This document shows, piece after piece, positions 37,720 through 48,190 of a stretch of 64,000 nt of DNA (the stretch's first letter is position 1; every line of letters begins with the position of its first letter). The stretch comes from Rhabditophanes sp. KR3021 (lineage: Eukaryota > Nematoda > Chromadorea > Rhabditida > Alloionematidae), in NCBI GenBank assembly GCA_963281155.1, contig CAUJLY010000006.1, positions 4,898,001-4,962,000 on the forward strand, written 5' to 3'. The position numbers and the translations under genes are program-made. The notes below the pieces were generated by a model. It saw only the letters and a program-made list of their open reading frames with translations, was not told the origin of the DNA and made no database searches.

Positions 37720-37980
37720 TATCAAAGATTTTTTTAAATGATTTAAGTATAAAAAACCGGGGCTTTCAAACCGCATTGACAAAATCTTTATAAAATAATA
37801 TTGCTCCGGGGGTTAAAGAGTCGAAGACTTTGATTTTTCCCAGACTTGCTTTGGGAATGAGCCTCAAACTGCTTATTTGGAAAAACTGAGTTTAGTGGCA
37901 TATTTGTAAAATTAAGAGCTTAAGGGGTTCGCTTGAAAAGAAGTCTCGAAAAGGTGTATTCCTATTCTGGTCTTATCAAA
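37720..37980 (-). repeat. Dispersed repeat, copy B (uninterrupted)
   Basis: Inverted relative to copy A at 13478-13870 and recognisably homologous along its whole length; shared blocks include AATACACCTTTTCGAGACTT read on the minus strand. It lacks the ~140-bp block present in copy A. It lies 285 bp after the GPCR stop. Confidence 0.85.
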
Positions 37981-39000
37981 ATACCTGGACATTGACATGA
38001 CCGAAATAAACCAACTGATAAAGATATTTATAAGCAAATGACGCGTTTAGTTTAAATAGTACATCGCTACTATATTAAGCATTATAAAAAATCTCGTAAA
38101 ATTTTATATTACCATACAACACTACTATTTGACCACCAATTAGGTAGCTGAAAGTGATATCAAGAATTGTTGATTTTCTGGTTGGTTTGTAATTATACAA
38201 ATTATACAAATAAATCTATTTAAAACCAACAATTGAAAGGAACTGCTAAAATATATTTACTAATATTGTACACATAAGCTTTTAATAGTATCCATTTTTG
38301 TTAAAATGTTTTGGAAATAAAAATGTGCAATAAATTATAAAAATCAAATACATCCCTTATCATAATTTAATTATCACCATTATTTTGAGCAAAAAGATTC
38401 ACAGTCAAAAACAAAAATTGTTTCTGTGATTGAATTTCATGGAACATTGGATATATGTATAATAATTCAATGCCAACATTCCTGTAATATTAATTAATCT
38501 TGCCAAAAGATTATATCTAAATCTCTTTAAATCCAAGCTTATTTTTCATGACTCCGTTAAGTATGACTATATAAAGTTTACTTTGTTTGAAAGTCCACCT
38601 ACTCTTACTGACAGCGATCAAAGGAAACATAAGATACACTCATTTATAAATGTCTTGTAAAAATAAAAGGAATACAACTCCTTTTATTTGAACTGTATCG
38701 TAAAATACAACAGAAGCAAAAAATGACATTTTAAACGTGCACCAGACTAACTGATTTCCTCATTTGCTTCATTGATTTGGATCATGTTTAAAGATATAAA
38801 AAGTTTTCTAATTATATGTCTTCTTGCGACAATTTAATAATAATCGTGTAACCTCTATATTTGCTCCTATGATTCAAACTAATTTGTACATTTTATTATA
38901 TCCCTTTTAATATACTTTTTAGTTACATCATTCAAATTTCTACTACTTTTATCAAAGCTTATTCATATTGCATGGTTTAAAACCATTATCTCGATATGTG
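37981..39000. other. Intergenic upstream of FGF
   Basis: AT-rich, no open frame of note. It presumably includes the FGF promoter. No TATA box stands out. Confidence 0.45.
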
Positions 39001-39820
39001 ATGCGTTTTATTTTACAACGCTATGTTTTGACTTACGTAATTTATCACATACTTATTTTCATCAATCCAACACATATGATCTCAAGAAGTTTTAAAGTTA
39101 CAGCAGTAGTTAGTGATGTTCAAAAGTTCAGCGACAGTTTCCCCTATCGTTATGACATAACTGCTACTACAGCTAAATATAATTTCCACAAAAAGCGTTC
39201 TTTTGAAGATCATCAAAAATCAAATAAGATCAAGCTTTCCACAACTATTTGGAGATTAAAAAATGTCTGTAGTGGATCATTCGTACAAAGCTATCTGAAA
39301 ACAGTTGATGCAAATGGAGAAGAAACTGATACATGTTATAGTGAGTTAGAAATTCAGTCACTTGACTTTGGAATCATTGCTATCAAACATCGTCTAACTA
39401 AAAAATATATTTGCTACAATCGAAGAAGACGCTTAACATTAAAGGTAACTTTTGAAAGATTAATAGTTAATTTGTGACATTATTTAGAATGAAGGATTGG
39501 ATCCAAAATGTTATTTTAGTGAAATTATCAATTCTCATGGATATACCAAATTAAAGTCAAACTATTTCAAAGATATATTCCTTGGCTTCAATCAAAGAGG
39601 TCGTTTTCAAGATCCTTCCCGTTACCACCAAAAGAAACATTGCTTTTTGTTCACAAAACTTCAACGATACATTCCAAATGCATATATAAGTCACGATCAT
39701 CCATGTTTTCCAACTACCAATTATACAACAACTACAAAAAGTGAAATTCAATTAAATGAACAAGAGCAATTTCACAGCATGATACGCAATAAATATTTAG
39801 AAAAAATTCGTGCAACATGA
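39001..39820 (+). CDS. Fibroblast growth factor, EGL-17-like
   Basis: Secreted FGF receptor ligand, 258 aa in two exons: 39001-39444 and 39488-39820 (43-nt intron GTAACT...TTTAG, phase 0). The first in-frame ATG is at 39001 and is followed by a hydrophobic signal sequence (residues ~8-22). The beta-trefoil core spans ~85-215: WRLKNVCSGSF, ELEIQSLDFGIIAIKHRLT, KKYICYNRRRRLTLK and DPKCYFSEIINSHGYTKLKS, then IFLGFNQRGRFQDPSRYHQK, which matches the FGF heparin-binding and receptor-contact end, and CFLFTKL. Nematodes usually have two FGFs, LET-756 (longer, with a long tail) and EGL-17 (short). The length and signal peptide favour EGL-17, the sex-myoblast guidance cue, but this is inference. Confidence 0.85.
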
Positions 39821-40635
39821 TTTCCTTAACTAATAATTATTTTGATACCAAAAAATTGCAAAAGCTTGTTTTGATTACATATAACATTTATTAAATTGTG
39901 CATTATATGTATTTAGATAATAATCATTTGCTTATGTTCGTGTGTGTTAAATTTGATTGTTATGTAAATTAAGAGATGCTCATATACATCAAAAAAGCTT
40001 TGGCATCATCATAAATGAATATTCCTTTAATTTATTCGACATCACTTCATATGTTGTTTAAGAAATATTACTTTAATATATCAATATATCTGATGTTTCA
40101 TTTTGCCGCAATCATAATTTACAAACACATCACAATTCGATTTATGGTATTTAGCCATGTGTCAAAGCAAATTTGGATGAACGTATGCTTATGCAAAAGA
40201 ATATCATTTGTTTAAGATTGTATCAATTTGTTAATAAAATAGTCAAGACAAAGTCATATTAAAATCAACGATCAGGAATAAATAAGCTTTACCAAATTAT
40301 CCATTCTACTATATAAAGTTAAACATTATTGATAACCTTCACTTAAAAGATTCAAACTTTAATAATTACCATATTCTTTATTAATAAATTGTTCACCCAT
40401 TCTAGATATGCGCATTTGATTTTAACCTCAAAAGTATATACTATTATTAGAACGAAATGAGGAAATTAATGTATGTATTTGATATTGTATATTTTTCATT
40501 GTGTCATAACATTAATTTTTAATGATGGTTAAGTAAAAAAGGCAAATTGAACATTTAATAAAAATAGTCGTTATGGCAAGGTTTGCGTCTTTTAAAGTTT
40601 AGCATACATAAATATATATGTATAAATACTTAATT
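39821..40635. other. Intergenic, FGF 3' side
   Basis: 815 bp with no supportable gene. The small frame 40015-40215 (+, 66 codons) is hydrophobic and AT-driven. It contains the converging 3' ends of the FGF and the membrane protein at 40636. Confidence 0.45.
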
Positions 40636-41747
40636 TTATTCATCATCTTCTTCTTCTGTCAAGTGATTCCATTTTTTGCTATGGAATGCTGATGATGTTC
40701 CATTTGCTGCTCTTTCCAAAATACCGTCTTTTCCGTCAATGGTATTTTTGTTGACCGTCACTTTAAAATCACCCTTTTTTAATGTTTCTTTGTCTTTAAT
40801 AGAATAATCTTCCCCAAACAAAATGCCCATCAATCTTTCTAAACACCCTTGTAACATAAGCTTTAAACATTTGACAAGATCTGTAACTCCATTCAATTGC
40901 GACAACAATATTTCATACCTTTCAAAAATAAATTGAACATTTTCTACAGCCGATAAAATCATTGCGGCAAACAAAGATGTTGACAGAAGTTGGAGTAAGA
41001 TTAATAAGCAGCAAACAAATGGATCTGGAGGTGCACTTATACTTGCAGACAATAAAAATGTTTCTAGTAAGGTATTTGAAAACGACTAAAATTATAGGTA
41101 ATTAGAAGGGAAAATTGACTAAAAACTTACCAATTTTTCTTTTTCTTCATCCTTCATTTCAAGCAAAATAGAATATACAAATAAATTGCCAAAAAATATA
41201 CCTACTCTTTGAGCAAAAGTTATTTGGTATGTGTCGAATAGTTTGTTGAATGCGTCAAGGTATGATATAAAAAGTGTTATTCCGAAAATGCTGTATAAAA
41301 TAATTCCAAAACAAGCAATCGGCGATTCATATGGTACTGCATAATTTTCCAATGTTGTAAATAAAGAATATGCTTGGTTCATAGATGTCTCAACGGTATT
41401 TTCATCTATATCATCGTTGAAATCTTTGTATATACTTTTCAACACATTTTCATAATTGTCCAGTTTTTGATTTGATAATCTACTCCATTCGTGCTCAGAT
41501 CGTGCCAAGGATTCAGCCCATAACACATTCAATAGTTCTATCCTTTCAGTATCAATTTTTTTGTGAATAATTTCATCATATGGCTTAAATTTTGATGAAT
41601 CGAAAGAATAAATATACTTACTCGTTGAATAGGATTAATTAAGTAGTAAAACATCCCTGTTCCTATCGTTAAAAACAGAGCCAGCAAACTCAATCTAAAT
41701 ATTACCGGCCATACCTTTTTAAATTGCTTTGTTGGATCTGTTTCCAT
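40636..41747 (-). CDS. Multi-pass membrane protein, unknown family
   Basis: 342 aa in three exons: 41747-41622, 41583-41131 and 41085-40636. The first intron is only 38 nt (GTAAGT...TTTAAG). Its removal is required to link the N-terminal frame to the next, giving NPIQR-PYDEIIHKKID. Membrane segments at ~15-36, ~118-140, ~150-170 (weak) and ~205-240 (PFVCCLLILLQLLSTSLFAAMIL). A long loop between the first and second (Glu/Asp/Asn-rich, ~43-117) is probably extracellular. The C-terminus is cytosolic, with a highly acidic end TEEEDDE. I recognise no conserved domain. The four-TM layout recalls nematode-specific membrane families. Introns in phase and the ATG at 41747 support a real gene. Confidence 0.75.
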
Positions 41748-42177
41748 TGTCCTTTAAACTATAAATTCATTAAAGTAAAGATTGTATATAGTGGTATAGT
41801 ATGTGTTTTGCTAACAGAACATGTTTGTTGAGCAATCGTTAGCTTTATTAATTTTGCTAACACGTAAAAATAAAGTTAATGCTACTACTATTTAGCGTTG
41901 TTGCCAGATCAATTGGTAAAGCAAGATTATTAATATGCCTCTTCAACAAACAGGCTTTTTTAATGCTTTTACTAACAGTTTACTTAATTCGAAAAGATAG
42001 GAGGAAATAAAAACACTTGGATATGAAGTATGTATAATGTAATATTATATCAATGAGAAATCAAATTTAGACTTTTTTCTAAAAATTGAGTTTACTTTAC
42101 CAATTAAATGGTGCCTTTAATGATAATGTAAATTTCAAAGTGAGTATATACTTTAAATTTTATTCAAACGAGCAAGA
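41748..42177. other. Intergenic, 430 bp
   Basis: Upstream of the membrane-protein gene and downstream of the lipid-binding protein gene, both on the minus strand. Nothing else seen. Confidence 0.45.
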
Positions 42178-42594
42178 TCATTCTTTCTTTATGTAAACAA
42201 ATGTAGCAACAACTCCGAAACAATCGCATTCCACAATAAATTTGTTACCTTCCACTCTTCTCTTGATAATTGAACACTTACTGGCATCCTCTTCTTTGAT
42301 GGGTCTTTGCCTTTCGACTAATTGGCCATCTTCAAAAGTTAAAGTGGACCAAAAATGTCTGCCATCGGTTGTTTCGATTTGGCATTCTTCGTTTAATGTC
42401 CATTCAACGGTATGGTTTTTAAAGACAGATTCGGATGTGATACTAAGTTTGTTTCCTTCAACTTTCATAATACAGGTGTCTTTGATAGTTAGAGCTATTT
42501 TTCTAACGAAAAATCCAACCCCACTAGCAACTAAGTACTTTTGAAAGTTTGTAATTTCTGGATCAACCCAAGTACCGATGTATTGCTCAAGCAT
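42178..42594 (-). CDS. Intracellular fatty-acid-binding protein (LBP type)
   Basis: Small cytosolic carrier for fatty acids or other lipids, 138 aa, single exon. The start is taken as ATG at 42594, which gives MLEQYIGTWVDPEITNF, the usual N-terminal FABP box (GTW...NF); an upstream in-frame TTG is not used. It continues with FQKYLVASGVGFFVRKIA (the helix-turn-helix portal region) and then ten alternating strands. The end has an Arg-rich element, RRVEGNKFIVECDCFGVVATFVYIK, where the lipid-carboxylate-binding Arg/Tyr region normally lies. There is no signal peptide, so it is intracellular (like C. elegans LBP-5 to LBP-9) rather than the secreted LBP-1 to -3 group. A TATA-like TTATATATAA lies ~85 bp upstream. 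Confidence 0.88.
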   Translation of the reverse strand: MLEQYIGTWVDPEITNFQKYLVASGVGFFVRKIALTIKDTCIMKVEGNKLSITSESVFKNHTVEWTLNEECQIETTDGRHFWSTLTFEDGQLVERQRPIKEEDASKCSIIKRRVEGNKFIVECDCFGVVATFVYIKKE

Positions 42595-43984
42595 TTTTGA
42601 ATATATTGAATCCAATAATAATAGGTTAATATATTGTAGTAAGAACGAATGAATATTTCAATGACTACTAAACTTAGTTATATATAAAATATTTTTGTAC
42701 AACTTGTTTGTTATAATATCTAATTTATGCATACATACAGGTAGTGAATATACTCTATTTTGAACTTACTGGAACAGTATTGAAAGAAGTAAAAGTGTAT
42801 TAACAACAACTGAATCAAAATATAGTGTACTTTTCATTTTTTAGTTGTAATGAAATGTAAATAATGTTTGTTATGCGTAAAAATTGTATTCAATATGTGC
42901 ATTATTTTAAGTATTTGTTCAGCAAAGTTGTGAATATTAACATTTAATAAACTTATTTTGCCAAATGATAAGGATTATTAGATTTAATAATGCTAAAGTT
43001 ATTTAATTGTGCAATTACTCATTCCATTTCCTTATAGTTAAACCTGAAATTCCGTAATTATCAATAAAATGAATAATTAAAGTATTATAATTATATTTGT
43101 CATAAGAAGGTTATTTCAGAAGGGTCAAAAAATATACAGTTAGTTGTGTATATTTTATATATAAAATGGAATACAACAAGTTTGTTGTGCTTACAACATC
43201 TTTTCGAACTTGACTGTAAAGTTTAATGAATCCAAGAAAAAAGATTGGAAATATCAAAAATGTTTTTATTACAATACATAATTGACTCTGTTTCAACATT
43301 TTCTGCTAACAAATTCCTAATTTCAATTTTTCACCAAATTATTAAAGTCCTAGGAGGAAAAGTAACATCTATTATATTAAGTATGCTAATTATGTATATG
43401 ATTGCCTTTTTAAAGTTAACGCATGGCTACCAATTGCTTGCACCTGGTATAAAATCATCACGGGTCAATTGAAGTTAAGTGTACTACATATAGCAAAATA
43501 GGCATTTGAACAAACAAATTATTGACAGCGCAAGTTCTGGCGTATTTACTGCTTTTACAAGAACAACTACGTGTTATAGTAAACACAGTGATAGGATTAT
43601 ACTTGTATGGCAAGGTTGGCTGGTGTATATGAAATCCTTTGCTCCAACAATTTCTAATATGCAGAGAGAAACGAATCTATTACATGCATTATATACGCAT
43701 TTATTGCACATAGAATTAATTCTTTTTCACACATTTTATTTCATATATATCTGACATTTATAGAGTATTTATCATAAAAGACACTATTATGCATTCACAT
43801 ATTTGGTAGCAGTTGCCTAACAAAGCTAAAACTTCCGCTTTTCCTAAAACGATATTATATTCTATGAGTTGGTACGTAGCTTCGAATTGTATTATATAAC
43901 ATTTTCGTTTGTTTTTACACTTTTTAAATAAATGTTTACTACTTTTTAAAAGATTATATACTTTCCCTATACATTTAAGTTTCA
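42595..43984. other. Intergenic, no firm gene
   Basis: Contains two small plus-strand open frames (43260-43472 and 43506-43754) without signal, domain or convincing splice sites. The second ends in AT-driven hydrophobic sequence. I regard them as chance frames or relics. The right end is the upstream region of the WD40 gene, with TTTAAG just before the ATG at 43985 as a possible trans-splice acceptor. Confidence 0.4.
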
Positions 43985-45784
43985 ATGAATGCGCCATATT
44001 TTAATACTGGAGCTAATCAAAATATTCCTACATCCAGACAAAATGAGCTTACTCCCTCTATCAGGAGTAGACAGCTTTCTAATCAGCACCAACCCCAATC
44101 TCAGCCAAATCTGCAGCAGCTGGCTCAACAGCATTCATTTCTCCAGCAACATCAACCATCTCAAAGTTCGGAACAACAGCAACTTCATCACCAGCAACAA
44201 AATTCTTTCCTTCAACATCATGTCGCTCAAAATCAGCAATTGAACCCTCAACAACAAGCGGTGCAACAAATTCAGCATTTGACGCCCCAACAAGTCCAGC
44301 AGATAACACATCAGCAACTTCAGCAATTGACACCCCAGCAACTTCAACAATTGACACCCCAGCAAGTTCAACAGTTAACACAGCACCAGCATCAAATCCA
44401 ACAACTGACTCAGCAACAACAAATCCAGCAACTTACTCAGCAACAACAAATTCAACAGCTTGCTCAACATCACCAAATTCAACAACTTTTACAACAGCAT
44501 CAGCAGCATCAGCAACAGCAACAAATCCAACAACAACAGCTGCAACAACAAATTCCAACAGCAACAGTTGCAGCAGCAATTGCATAATCACCAGCAATTG
44601 CAGCAGCAACAATCAAATCACTTTCCAATTACACCCGCGCCAAAAACTAATCCATCTCAGGATGCATCAACTCGTCAGTTGTCAACAGACTTTTTAATTC
44701 CTAAAACTGAATATATAGAAGAGAAAAAATGCGAAGTTTATAGATTCAATTCAACGAATCCCCTTTATTCCACTGCCATTTCTAACAGAAATGACAGCTC
44801 AAAGTTGAGACTTGGTGTTGGTTCTCTCTTTATGGGGCAAGAAACATTTAGAAGTAATAAAATAAGTGTTGTGGAATTAGATGACTCAAGTAATTCATTG
44901 GTGTTGCGCCACACTTTGGACCACTCATTCCCGGCCACAAAAGTTCAATTTACCCCAGATGGACAGAGTTACTACGACTTGATGGGTACAACTTCGGACG
45001 CATTACGAATTTTCCGAATTTCAAATGAAGGCAAAATGACGCTACTAGATACTCTACATTCCGTATGTTTTGCATTTACGCCCAGTCTTTTATGTTAACT
45101 ATTTTTGTTATTTAGAGTGCCAACCTAGGTTATTCTGGGCCTTATTCATCTATGGATTGGAATACTTATGATCCTACAATAATTGGAGTTTCGTCGAATG
45201 ATTCAACGTGCTTAATTTGGCAGCTTGAAACTAGCCAATGTGTAACTATTTCCAAAGCTAAAGTCAAGTCTCATTTAATTTCCAATGACAAATCCGTTAA
45301 TGAAATTGGGTTTATGTCAAAAGACACCTTTGTAACTGCAAGTGATGATGGCAGTATCAGGCAGTTTGATATCAGAGACATGAAAAGCTCTACTATTTTG
45401 TATGATGGCGGTACTGAGAAGACTCCTTTGGTAAGAGTTCAAACAAATAAGAAAGATGGAAATTTATTGGGTGTTCTAGGATCTCATTCAAATAAAATCC
45501 TTATAATTGATGTCCGTAAGCCTGATAGAGTATATAAAACTTGCGTCAATCCAAATGCTGAAATAAACTCGATTGCCTGGTCTCCTGCCAATAAGCAATT
45601 AATTTGCAGTGGTTCTTCGGATAATCAGGCTTTAATTTGGCAAGTCAAAGACGAATTAGCTGAAGGAACATCAACCAAGACGTATAATGCCAACGCCGAA
45701 ATCAGCAATGTTCAATGGGGACCCAGGCATCCTCAGTGGATCAGTATTACATTTGACAAGTCTGTGGAGATTTTACGAGTTTAA
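43985..45784 (+). CDS. WDR68/DCAF7-type WD40 protein with Q-rich head
   Basis: Scaffold WD40 protein of the AN11/WDR68/DCAF7 family (SWAN-1/SWAN-2 in C. elegans), which binds kinases such as DYRK/HIPK and GTPase regulators. Exons 43985-45062 and 45116-45784. The first ~200 residues are a Gln-rich tract (QQLTPQQLQQL-type repeats, CAA/CAG codons). After it come EEKKCEVYRFNSTNPLYSTA, KLRLGVGSLF, DHSFPATKVQFTPDG, then SSMDWNTYDPTIIGVSS, CLIWQLET, GSIRQFDIRDMKSSTILYDGG, INSIAWSPANKQLICSGSSDNQALIWQ (in two parts) and the family-perfect ending SVEILRV. The Q-rich and WD40 parts lie in different frames. The Gln codon pattern switches frame exactly at 44554-44557, where one extra C would explain it (a 28-nt micro-intron is an alternative). 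Human WDR68 has no such Q-rich head. Confidence 0.85.
44554..44557 (+). other. Apparent 1-bp frame break in Q-rich tract
   Basis: Upstream of this point the Gln (CAA/CAG) reading is in the frame of the ATG at 43985 and would stop at 44587. Downstream the Gln reading is one base shifted and continues into the WD40 domain. The break coincides with ATTCC, where a single C fewer would keep one continuous frame. Sequencing or assembly error, polymorphism and micro-intron are all possible. Confidence 0.7.
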
Positions 45785-45834
45785 CAAAGAATCTTTTTAT
45801 TAAATAACGATATTAATTAAAGTATTGTATAATG
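45785..45834. other. 50-bp gap between convergent genes
   Basis: The stop codons of the WD40 gene (+) and the K2P channel (-) are only 50 bp apart, so their 3' untranslated regions must overlap. AT-rich with no other feature. Confidence 0.8.
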
Positions 45835-47816
45835 TCACACTACAAATGAAGCATAATCTCTCTTAAGTAAAGGTGTATTTTCTGTTGCTTCATCTGGTCT
45901 TGTTAAAATCTCCATTATTTCAACTGTTTGCGAATGACCCACACAATAATTGTGGAATTCAAGTTTATCTGTTTTTACAAATAAAGATCTGGATAATGGA
46001 GATCTTTGTCCGTCTTTAAAGCATGCATTTGCACAAAACATATAAAACCAATCATACTTTAGTTCTGGAAATACGACCTTTCTTCCTTGAACCACTACCT
46101 TTTGCCAGTCTGATAATCTTGAGGAAGGATTGTCTGTCCAATAAACCATATAATGTTTGACACTATGAGAACGTTTATATGGTGGCTCCCAGGTTAATTC
46201 GACTGAATTCGGAGCAATTTTAGTTGCTAAAATATGTTGGGGGGATAATTGGGGTTCTGTATATTGAACTAAATATACAGCTTTACTTTCGCCAAATCTA
46301 GAAACAGCGGTTATCCTAAATTCATAAAGTGAGCATGATTCGATGGACATAATTTCAGCACTATTCCCTTCAATTCCCTTTAGCTCTCTAATTTTAGCGT
46401 CTTCCTTTGATTTAGTATATTTTAAACGATATCTAACATTGTAAGTAACTTTATCATCTGCTGAAAAAGCCGGAGCCCAGGCTAATCTTACACTATATGC
46501 AGACGTTGAGACAACTTGGCATTCTCGGGGTGGATCGGGAGCTTGCCGTGCAAACATAAATTTGCCATCTGGTAATACATGGGAAGGTCTTCTTCTAGAC
46601 ATTTTCTTTTTACTTTTCTTCCGAGATAATTCTGAGTAGTTTTTATGCGCAAAAATCATTCCTTTTGCCAGTTGAGCTAATAAAGATGCCATTGCAGCTC
46701 TTCTCCTTCTTGCCTTAGCTTCACGAATCAGATAAAATGGATTGTTTGTTTGTAATTTTCTACCCAAGTAGTGAATCTCTTTTAGATACATTCGGCCAAC
46801 GACATCCATACACATTGTAGTTAACATAATTCCTCCCATAACAACTGCTAAAACTATCATTAAATTTTCAGAACGAGGTCTAAAGTTTGTTTTAATATTG
46901 CAATGAAAATAATTTTACCTGTAATCTCCGAATCCAACTGTTAGAATACTGATGAACATAAAATATAGGCTTTCGGCATATGTCCAATCGGATTCATTAA
47001 TTTGAACTATGTATGCTCCAAACAGACCATAAATGAAAACAAACATAAATACTACGATGGGAGGAAATCTGACTAGTCTAACTCGATCCAGAATCTCCTG
47101 TTCATCATCTGCTTCTCCGAATAATTCACGCATTTCTTCTTCAGCGCCACCTTCCTTATTTCTATTTTTAAAGCGCATCCAATATTTCCAAAGCTCATAA
47201 TGACAAAGAAATACAGTTTCCGAAATAAACTTGGCAACATTAGCAACTGTTACAAGTGTTAGGGGAATGCCTAAAACGTAATAAATAATTTTTAATCGTT
47301 CTATTATTTTTCTAATAACTGACCAATAAGACAATAAATAACTCCAAACAGTCTACCATAGAAAGTTGACGGGGCCACGTATCCATATCCAATCGAAGTC
47401 AGCATTGTGGCTGTAAAGAAAAAGGAATTGATAAAATCCCATCTTGGTGCATCTTCATCGTAACCATGTCTCGAAATTCTATGAGCCGCAAACACAGAAC
47501 CAATATACTCATCAAATACAAATTTATTTCTTCCAATAATTTGCCTAGCAATTTCTTGTTTTCTCACAAAAAAAGATTGTGTCAAGTTTTTAATTCCAAC
47601 TAAAGCTTCAATTTGAGGCCTCCGTTCTTCGAGACTGTCAAAAACGTTATTGATGTAAGTGTCCGAAACCTCTTCAATCCTTAATAAAGACCTATTCTTT
47701 GCGCTGTCAAATTTTTGGCCTTCGAGAATTTGAAAGATAATGGCTCCAAAAATCATGTACAAAGCACACGTCAAAACAAGGACTAAATGAGGAGAAAGGA
47801 ATCGTTTCACAACCAT
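45835..47816 (-). CDS. Two-pore K+ channel (TWK/K2P) with two FN3 domains
   Basis: Background potassium channel subunit, 629 aa from ATG 47816, in exons 47816-47324, 47270-46919 and 46879-45835. TM1 ~9-33, a long extracellular cap (~34-125, NxT glycosylation sites), first pore TSIGYGY (~140-146), TM2 with CLIGIPLTLVTVANVAKF (spliced across exons 1/2), an acidic cytosolic loop, TM3 ~233-254, second pore TVGFGD (~275-280) and TM4 ~288-310. The remaining ~320 residues are cytosolic: a basic stretch (KARRRRA, KKSKKKMSRRR), then two fibronectin-III repeats (~394-490, ~495-590). FN3 domains are normally extracellular, so this tail is unusual. Its 3' end faces the WD40 gene. The true start may lie further upstream: an open stretch at ~48050-48190 looks like an additional N-terminal exon, but I could not join it in frame with a standard donor. 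Confidence 0.88.
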
Positions 47817-48049
47817 TATTTGAAAAAATTCTTTCCAACCACGGTACCTACAAAAAATGTGTTAGCTAGATATATCAAAATGAAAACAAAAAAAATTCAA
47901 ATTCAAATTAACCCCATGTTTTTTGGTAATAGTTTAGCCAACTGTCTAAGCTTTTCTTTTACAATATATTTGTGTAGTTTAGAAGATAATAATTATAATA
48001 ATATCAAACCATGTATAAGTTTTGGAAATATATTTTGAATAAAACTCAC

Positions 48050-48190
48050 CCAATTTAATTAGCAATACACAAGTCATCCAAGGCTTTTGTTTGTTCACTG
48101 GTAATTTAGCACCTTTTGAATAATGGACTTTTGAAAAGTAGTATCTTGTTAACAAACGATAGACACATCCACTACCAAGGAAACTATTTT
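48050..48190 (-). other. Candidate upstream exon of the K2P gene
   Basis: On the minus strand this stretch is open for at least 45 codons with protein-like composition (for example GCVYRLLTRYYFSKVHYSKG, PVNKQKPWMTCVLLIK). It ends at a good donor (GGTGAGT at ~48050). Upstream, a TACTAG could be an acceptor. The sequence just before ATG 47816 also stays open (YRGWKEFFQI) back to a TTTTTGTAG acceptor at ~47849. The phases do not match with the good donor; a downstream GTTTGA donor would restore phase. It is therefore unresolved but probably coding. Confidence 0.45.

Noticed and set aside
43260..43754. Two adjacent plus-strand frames before the WD40 gene
   Set aside because: Could be exons of a small gene, but I found no in-frame GT..AG join or recognisable domain.
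44079..44381. Minus-strand Leu/Val/Ala-rich frames opposite the Q-rich tract
   Set aside because: They are the complement of CAA/CAG repeats read as Leu/Val/Ala; no independent coding evidence.
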